Origin: Dehalococcoidia bacterium
GTDB lineage: Bacteria > Chloroflexota > Dehalococcoidia > DSTF01 > JACRBR01
Reading direction: 5' to 3'
NCBI GenBank assembly: GCA_021462855.1
Contig: JAJTXQ010000014.1
Location: forward strand, 292,042-356,041
DNA: 64,000 bases
Made by a program: the position numbers and the translations under genes. Below the pieces are notes generated by a model. The model had not been told where the DNA came from and did not search any database. It saw only the letters and a list, made by a program, of their open reading frames with translations. Every line of letters starts with the position of its first letter. Positions within the stretch are counted from its first letter, which is position 1. Below, in pieces: positions 59,793 to 64,000 of this stretch.

Positions 59793-60645
59793 CGCGCGCA
59801 CACCCGGGCGCTGGCCCTACCGCGCGGCGAAGCCCGCGCGCGCGCGGCGCGTCGTCCGCGCGCAGGACACAGCGCCGCGCGGCGTCCAGCGGCGCGACCC
59901 CGCGCCGCCGCCGTCGTTCCGGCTCACGCCACGGCAGGCGCGCTTCGCGCTGCTCGGGCTGATGGTCGCGGGCATCTGCTCGGCGGCCGTGTGGGCATAT
60001 CGCTCGCCGTACCTGACGGTGCACGAGGTGAACGTCGTCGGGGCGTCGCAGCTGTCAACCGATGAAGTCCGCGCCGCCGCCGGCATCGACGGAGCAAGCG
60101 CGTTCACGGTCGACCTCGAGGCGGCGCGCGCGCGCGTGGCGGCGCTCCCGAAGGTGCGCAGCGCGACGATCGAGAAGCACGGCTGGACCGGCGCGACGAT
60201 CACGATCGAAGAGCGCGTCGCGTGGGGATCGTGGCAGATCGGCGACGCACGCGTGCCGATCGACGCCGACGGCTACGTCCTGGACGGCGTCGCCGCGGCC
60301 GAGGACGCGCCGGTCATCGTCGAGGCGGAGCCGGAGGGCGCGATCAACGCCGGCGACCGCATGGACCCAGGCGCGGTGCAACTCGCCGCGCGCCTCGTCG
60401 ACGAGTCGCGCACCGCCTTCGGGCGCGATGTGCTCGCGCTCATCTACCGGCGCACCGCCGGCCTCACCGTCGTGCTCTCTGGCGAGGACGTCGACGGCAA
60501 GCCGGTGTGGGTGACGTTCGGCGATTCACGGGACTACGAGTTCAAGGTCGCCACGCTGTACGTGCTCCTGGAGCGCGTGCGCGAGGACGACCTGGCGCTC
60601 AGCGCGATCGATCTGCGGTTTGGCGACCGGCTGAGCTTCAACTAG
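59785..60645 (+). CDS. ftsQ: cell division protein FtsQ
   Basis: The 286-residue protein has a basic cytosolic N-terminus of ~50 residues, one transmembrane segment (~54-72), a POTRA domain (LTVHEVNVVGASQLSTDEVRAAAGID…RVAALPKVRSATIEKHG…ITIEERVAWG), and a C-terminal beta domain. It recruits the FtsL/FtsB group. GTG start overlaps ddl by 8 nt. It fits its normal dcw location between ddl and ftsA. Confidence 0.9.
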   Translation: MPSARTPGRWPYRAAKPARARRVVRAQDTAPRGVQRRDPAPPPSFRLTPRQARFALLGLMVAGICSAAVWAYRSPYLTVHEVNVVGASQLSTDEVRAAAGIDGASAFTVDLEAARARVAALPKVRSATIEKHGWTGATITIEERVAWGSWQIGDARVPIDADGYVLDGVAAAEDAPVIVEAEPEGAINAGDRMDPGAVQLAARLVDESRTAFGRDVLALIYRRTAGLTVVLSGEDVDGKPVWVTFGDSRDYEFKVATLYVLLERVREDDLALSAIDLRFGDRLSFN

Positions 60646-60658
60646 AGGGAGGCAACTC

Positions 60659-61903
60659 ATGGCACGCGGTGGCACCTTCGCATCAATCGACATCGGCACG
60701 ACGAAAGTCTGCACGGTGGTCGGTGAGATCTCGCACGATGAGGAGATGCGCATCCTCGGCGTCGGCGTCGCGCCCGCGGCGGGGCTCTCGCGCGGGATGG
60801 TCGAGAACATCCGCGACGCGACGGACTCGATCAAGGCGTCGGTCGAGAAGGCGGAACGGTCGAGCGGCACGCGCATCCTGTCGGCGCACGTCGGTGTCGC
60901 CGGCGCGCACATCGCCTGCCTCAATAACCGCGGCATCGTCGCCATCCCCGACCGCACGCGGCCGATCATGCCCGATGACGTGACGCGCGTGCTCGATGGC
61001 GCACGCGTCGTCAGCATCCCGACCAACCGCGAGATCATCCACGTCATCCCCCGCTACTACGTCGTCGATGGCCAGGACAACGTGTCCGACCCGGTCGGCA
61101 TGTACGGCACCCGGCTCGATGTCGAGACGCACATCGTCACCGGCATCGACAGCGCGATCCAGAACCTGACGCGGTGCGTCGAGAACGTCGGCGTGCAGGT
61201 CGACGGGCTGATCCTCGAGCCGCTGGCCGCGGCCGAGGCGGTGCTCGACGAGGAGGAGAAGGAGCAGGGCGTCGTGCTCGCCGACATCGGCGGCGGGACC
61301 GCGGCGATCGCGCTGTTCGTCGATGGCAGCGTCTACCACACGGCGGTGATCCCCGTCGGCGGCAACCACGTGACGCGCGACATCGTCGTCGGGCTGCGCG
61401 CGCCCTACCAGGCGGCCGAGGACGCGAAGAAGAAGTGGGGCCACGCCATCCCGTCCATGGTCGACGCAGGCGAGGAGATCACGATCGAGGCGTTCGGCTC
61501 GGAAGGGACGAAGAGCGAGCTGCGCCGCCGCCTGTGCGAGATCGTGCAGGCGCGCTGCGAGGAGATCCTCGAGATGATCGTCGCCGAGGTGAAGCGCGCG
61601 GTGCACGACGACATCATCTCGGCGGGGATCGTGCTCACGGGCGGCACGGCGAACCTCTCGGGGCTGGACCTGCTCGCCGAGCAGGTCACGGGGTGGCCGG
61701 CGCGCATCGGGACGCCGCGCGACTTGCACGGCCTGACGGACGTGCTCATCGACCCCGCATACGCGACCAGCGTCGGCCTGCTGCAGTGGGCCGTACACGA
61801 AGCGGAGGCGAGCACGTGGCATCGCGCGCCACGGGCGTCGCTCAACCTGGGCAGCATGTGGCGCCGCGTCGGCAACTGGGCGCGCGTGCTCCTGCCCGAA
61901 TAG
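60659..61903 (+). CDS. ftsA: cell division protein FtsA
   Basis: The 414-residue actin-like ATPase tethers FtsZ to the membrane. It has [18 protein letters not shown] (phosphate 1), [20 protein letters not shown] (SHS2 region), [36 protein letters not shown] (phosphate 2), and [20 protein letters not shown] (adenosine). The last ~20 residues, [16 protein letters not shown], form an amphipathic helix that should bind the membrane. GAGGGAGG lies just upstream. Confidence 0.96.
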   Translation: MARGGTFASIDIGTTKVCTVVGEISHDEEMRILGVGVAPAAGLSRGMVENIRDATDSIKASVEKAERSSGTRILSAHVGVAGAHIACLNNRGIVAIPDRTRPIMPDDVTRVLDGARVVSIPTNREIIHVIPRYYVVDGQDNVSDPVGMYGTRLDVETHIVTGIDSAIQNLTRCVENVGVQVDGLILEPLAAAEAVLDEEEKEQGVVLADIGGGTAAIALFVDGSVYHTAVIPVGGNHVTRDIVVGLRAPYQAAEDAKKKWGHAIPSMVDAGEEITIEAFGSEGTKSELRRRLCEIVQARCEEILEMIVAEVKRAVHDDIISAGIVLTGGTANLSGLDLLAEQVTGWPARIGTPRDLHGLTDVLIDPAYATSVGLLQWAVHEAEASTWHRAPRASLNLGSMWRRVGNWARVLLPE

Positions 61904-61928
61904 CGCGGAGGCAGAGGAAGGAGGCTGG

Positions 61929-63140
61929 ATGCCCGAATACCGGCAGTCAGTGATGTTCGAAGAGGAACTGGCGCAACTCAAGCGGGAAGAAGCACGGAGG
62001 GAGAAGACCATGACACGGACGTATTCAGACGGTCTGCCGCCGATCAAGGTCGTCGGCGTCGGCGGCGGCGGCTGTAACGCCGTGAACCGCATGATCGCCG
62101 AGCAGATCGCCGGCGTGCAGTTCGTCGCCGTCAACACCGACGCGCAGGCGCTGCAGCTCTCGCCGGCCGAAGTGCGGATCCGCATCGGCGACAAGCTGAC
62201 GAAGGGACTCGGCGTCGGCGGCGACCCGGCGCGCGGCCTGCGCGCGGCCGAGGAATCGCGCGACGAGCTGCTCGAGTCGCTGCGCGGGTGCGAGATGGTG
62301 TTCGTCACCGCAGGCATGGGCGGCGGCACCGGCACCGGCGCCTCGCCCATCGTCGCCGAGGTGGCGAAGGAAGCGGGCGCGCTGACGATCGGCGTCGTCA
62401 CCAAGCCGTTCGGGTTCGAGGGCAAGAAGCGGCTGCGCCAGGCCGAAGAAGGCATCCAGCGCCTGCAGGACAAGGTCGACACGCTGATCGTCATCCCCAA
62501 CGACCGCCTGCTCGCGACCTGCGACGACAAGGCCACGGTCGAAGACGCGTTCCGCACCGCCGACGACATCCTGCTGCAGGGCATCCAGGGCATCAGCGAG
62601 ATCATCACGCTGCCGGGTGAGATCAACCTCGACTTCGCCGACGTACGCAAGATCATGGCCGAGGCGGGCCCCGCGCTGATGGCGATCGGCCGCGGCGCCG
62701 GCGCCGACCGCGCGGTCGAGGCGGCGCGCATGGCCATCGCCTCGCCGCTGCTCGATGTCGACATCCACGGCGCGAAGGGCGTGCTGTTCAACATCACCGG
62801 CGGCCACACGCTCGGGCTGCAGGAGCTCAACGCCGCGGCACAGGTCATCGCCGAGGTCGTCGACCCCGAGGCGGAGATCATCTTCGGCACGGCGATCGAC
62901 CCGAAGGTCGGCGACGAGGTGAAGATCACCGTCATCGCCACCGGCTTCGCGCGGCCCGTCGCCGTGCACCCGATCCCGGAGCAGTACCGCCGCGACCAGC
63001 CGCTCGACGACGCGAGCGAGCCAGCCGAGGGCGAGGCCGCCGAGACGCAGGAGCCGGTGGCGATGCACCGCACGGGCGCTCCCGACGTCAACGACACCGA
63101 GCTGCCAACGTTCCTGCGCCGCACGGTGGCGGCGCGCTAG
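61929..63140 (+). CDS. ftsZ: cell division protein FtsZ
   Basis: The 403-residue tubulin-like GTPase forms the division ring. GTP-binding motifs: [22 protein letters not shown], the tubulin signature [12 protein letters not shown], and NDRLL with the T7-loop [11 protein letters not shown]. The C-terminal tail ends [14 protein letters not shown], matching the conserved peptide that binds FtsA. The 27 residues before [13 protein letters not shown] form a charged helical extension absent from many FtsZ. AAGGAGG directly before ATG 61929 supports the longer form; ATG 62010 is the alternative. Confidence 0.96.
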   Translation: MPEYRQSVMFEEELAQLKREEARREKTMTRTYSDGLPPIKVVGVGGGGCNAVNRMIAEQIAGVQFVAVNTDAQALQLSPAEVRIRIGDKLTKGLGVGGDPARGLRAAEESRDELLESLRGCEMVFVTAGMGGGTGTGASPIVAEVAKEAGALTIGVVTKPFGFEGKKRLRQAEEGIQRLQDKVDTLIVIPNDRLLATCDDKATVEDAFRTADDILLQGIQGISEIITLPGEINLDFADVRKIMAEAGPALMAIGRGAGADRAVEAARMAIASPLLDVDIHGAKGVLFNITGGHTLGLQELNAAAQVIAEVVDPEAEIIFGTAIDPKVGDEVKITVIATGFARPVAVHPIPEQYRRDQPLDDASEPAEGEAAETQEPVAMHRTGAPDVNDTELPTFLRRTVAAR

Positions 63141-63480
63141 CAGGGGGCGTGGTGATTCCAGGAAAGGAGGTGCCTGTCTAGCCAGACCGTCCGGGAAACC
63201 GGACACTTTCCCCCACCAGGGAAAGGCATGGGCCGTGAGCGACGTTTTGGGAGATGACGCCGCTCACGGCCTTCCCCGTTTTCCCCGCCGCCTCAACGTG
63301 CGCCGGGAAGAAACAAGTAGCCCGACCCGGTGGAGCAGCATGGGCAGATGCCGCAAGACCGGGAACCTGGGCTACTCGGCGGCCATTCTAGCACCCTCGC
63401 GATCGCTTTTCCATAACGCCGCCCGTTTCATCATTACGTCACGTTCGCCTGCCCGGCGTGCGCCCGCGCGCGCTACAGAC

Positions 63481-63537
63481 CACAACATCTAGTGCCTCCT
63501 TGCCTTGCGCACGTGTTGACAGCCCCCAGATGTAGTG
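63481..63537 (+). promoter_or_regulatory. two NrdR-box-like palindromes upstream of nrdR
   Basis: CACAACATCTAGTG (63481-63494) matches the NrdR-box core CACWATATATWGTG at 12 of 14 positions. CCCCAGATGTAGTG (63524-63537) matches at 10 of 14. They are 43 bp apart start to start, close to four helical turns. The second lies in the spacer between -35 and -10. NrdR binds paired boxes, so this suggests autoregulation. The consensus is recalled, not searched. Confidence 0.5.
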
Positions 63538-63544
63538 GTACTCT
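63516..63544 (+). promoter_or_regulatory. promoter of nrdR
   Basis: TTGACA (63516-63521) and TACTCT (63539-63544) are separated by 17 bp, giving a transcript start near 63551 and a leader of about 54 nt. Confidence 0.55.
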
Positions 63545-63604
63545 CGCCGAACATGCGACGGGCGCGATGCCTGAGCGTTGGATGAGGGGAGCAGCGAGAC
63601 CACT

Positions 63605-64000
63605 ATGCAGTGCCCGTTCTGCGGCTCTCTGGACTCGAAGGTCGTTGACTCACGCGATGTCGACGACTCGATCCGCCGCCGTCGGGAGTGCCTCTCGCCG
63701 GACTGCGCCGGCCGCTTCACCACCTACGAACGGGTACAGGCCGTCGCGCTGTACGTCGTGAAGAAGGACGGGCGCCGCGAGGAGTTCTCTCGCGAGAAGC
63801 TCGCCCTCGGGCTGCGCAAGGCGTGCGAGAAGCGCCCGCTGCCGTCCGAGGCGATCGAGGCCGTCGCCGATGACATCGAGCGCGCGCTGTACAAGCTCGG
63901 CGCGCCGGAAGTCCCTTCCGCCCTCGCCGGCGAGATGGTGATGGAGCGCCTGCGCGAGCTTGACCCTGTTGCCTATGTCCGCTTCGCCAGCGTCTACCGC
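63605..64000 (+). CDS. nrdR: transcriptional repressor NrdR (truncated by window end)
   Basis: The 132 visible residues run to the window end without a stop; full-length NrdR is ~150 residues, so only a short C-terminal part is missing. It represses ribonucleotide reductase genes through a zinc ribbon and an ATP cone. Zinc ligands are Cys3 and Cys6 in CPFCG and Cys29/Cys34 in [17 protein letters not shown]. The second pair is C-x4-C instead of the usual C-x2-C. The ATP-cone starts [30 protein letters not shown], and [13 protein letters not shown] is the end of the core. GAGGGGAG lies ~20 nt upstream, a weak ribosome site. Confidence 0.93.
   Translation, partial: MQCPFCGSLDSKVVDSRDVDDSIRRRRECLSPDCAGRFTTYERVQAVALYVVKKDGRREEFSREKLALGLRKACEKRPLPSEAIEAVADDIERALYKLGAPEVPSALAGEMVMERLRELDPVAYVRFASVYR

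Larger units (their letters stand above)
63141..63604. other. 464-nt intergenic region with several stable hairpins
   Basis: No convincing gene lies here. After ftsZ there is an orphan extended Shine-Dalgarno AAAGGAGGTG (63163-63172). Three hairpins follow: 63189-63204 (6 bp, GAAA tetraloop), 63206-63225 (7 bp), and 63231-63271 (10 bp, 21-nt loop). A nested structure occupies 63316-63376: 8 bp outer stem, 6 bp (63326-63331 with 63358-63363) and an inner GCAT/ATGC. The first set could end the dcw transcript; the nested one might be a small RNA or leader. The 3' part holds the nrdR promoter and NrdR-like boxes. Confidence 0.5.

Noticed and set aside
63316..63376. Resemblance to the 3' half of bacterial SRP RNA (AGCAGC, GGCAGATG and CCGGG in the same order as in 4.5S RNA)
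   Set aside because: The GGAA tetraloop and the conserved symmetric loop of helix 8 are missing, and the nested stem explains the pairing differently. Kept only as an unclassified structured region; an Infernal search against RF00169 would decide.
63235..63492. 85-codon open frame between ftsZ and nrdR
   Set aside because: It starts inside a hairpin arm, has no homology I recognise and has mixed composition; it also runs into the NrdR-like box. It looks like chance.
1..64000. CRISPR arrays, insertion sequences, prophage or integrated elements
   Set aside because: I saw no regularly spaced repeats, transposase or phage genes, and no abrupt change in composition. The integrase-like domain at 8.6-9.4 kb is part of a GreA fusion without a catalytic domain.

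Overview
The window is high-GC bacterial chromosome (my impression is close to 70% G+C), densely coded on both strands with very short intergenic gaps. I see no rRNA, tRNA, CRISPR array, transposase or prophage. The division-cluster content, an NrdR gene directly after ftsZ, a GreA-type protein fused to an integrase-like N-terminal domain, CofD and many leaderless-looking promoters suggest a member of the Chloroflexota, perhaps Dehalococcoidia-like. That placement is an inference from gene content and protein style, not from a search.

Left part (1-34 kb) is mixed housekeeping. It holds a GGDEF/HD-GYP c-di-GMP enzyme, a DinB/DUF1028 mini-operon, two tandem near-identical helix-turn-helix mini-proteins, a D-threonine-aldolase-like enzyme, an acyl-CoA ligase/enoyl-CoA hydratase pair, the GreA fusion, rsmG, a Yip1-type membrane protein, an MFS/cofD pair, a CDF transporter and an SDR. 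A minus-strand operon mug / zinc-ribbon membrane protein / prmA / rsmE follows. Then come a NarL-type two-component pair, ilvD, a second MFS transporter with a small hydrolase, dnaJ, an ECF sigma / zf-HC2 anti-sigma / SIMPL lipoprotein operon, lepB, a methyltransferase, a pterin dehydratase, a DedA protein, a pseudo-PP2C/beta-propeller protein and a thiolase.

Middle part (34-41 kb) has a TauE/SafE permease, a DUF4185-like lipoprotein, a secreted protein of five tandem cysteine-containing domains, and the phospholipid genes plsY-gpsA. gpsA appears to start at an ATC codon.

Right part (40-64 kb) carries the cell-wall machinery. On the minus strand is the elongation set mreC-mreD-mrdA(PBP2)-rodA plus a flippase-like protein, without mreB. 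After a MogA/MoaB-family gene comes a plus-strand dcw cluster: mraZ-rsmH-ftsL-ftsI-murF-mraY-murD-ftsW-murG-murC-murB-ddl-ftsQ-ftsA-ftsZ. murE is absent from its usual place between ftsI and murF. The cluster has a recognisable promoter followed by tandem MraZ-type GTGGG repeats. After a 464-nt structured intergenic region lies nrdR, cut by the window end, with two NrdR-box-like palindromes at its promoter.

Recurring features: eleven transcription units begin with a TANNNT box only 6-10 nt before the start codon and no Shine-Dalgarno, which is the signature of leaderless mRNAs. Operon-internal genes overlap as ATGA, GTGA or TGATG. Several convergent gene pairs meet with 0-6 nt between them or share a CTAG.
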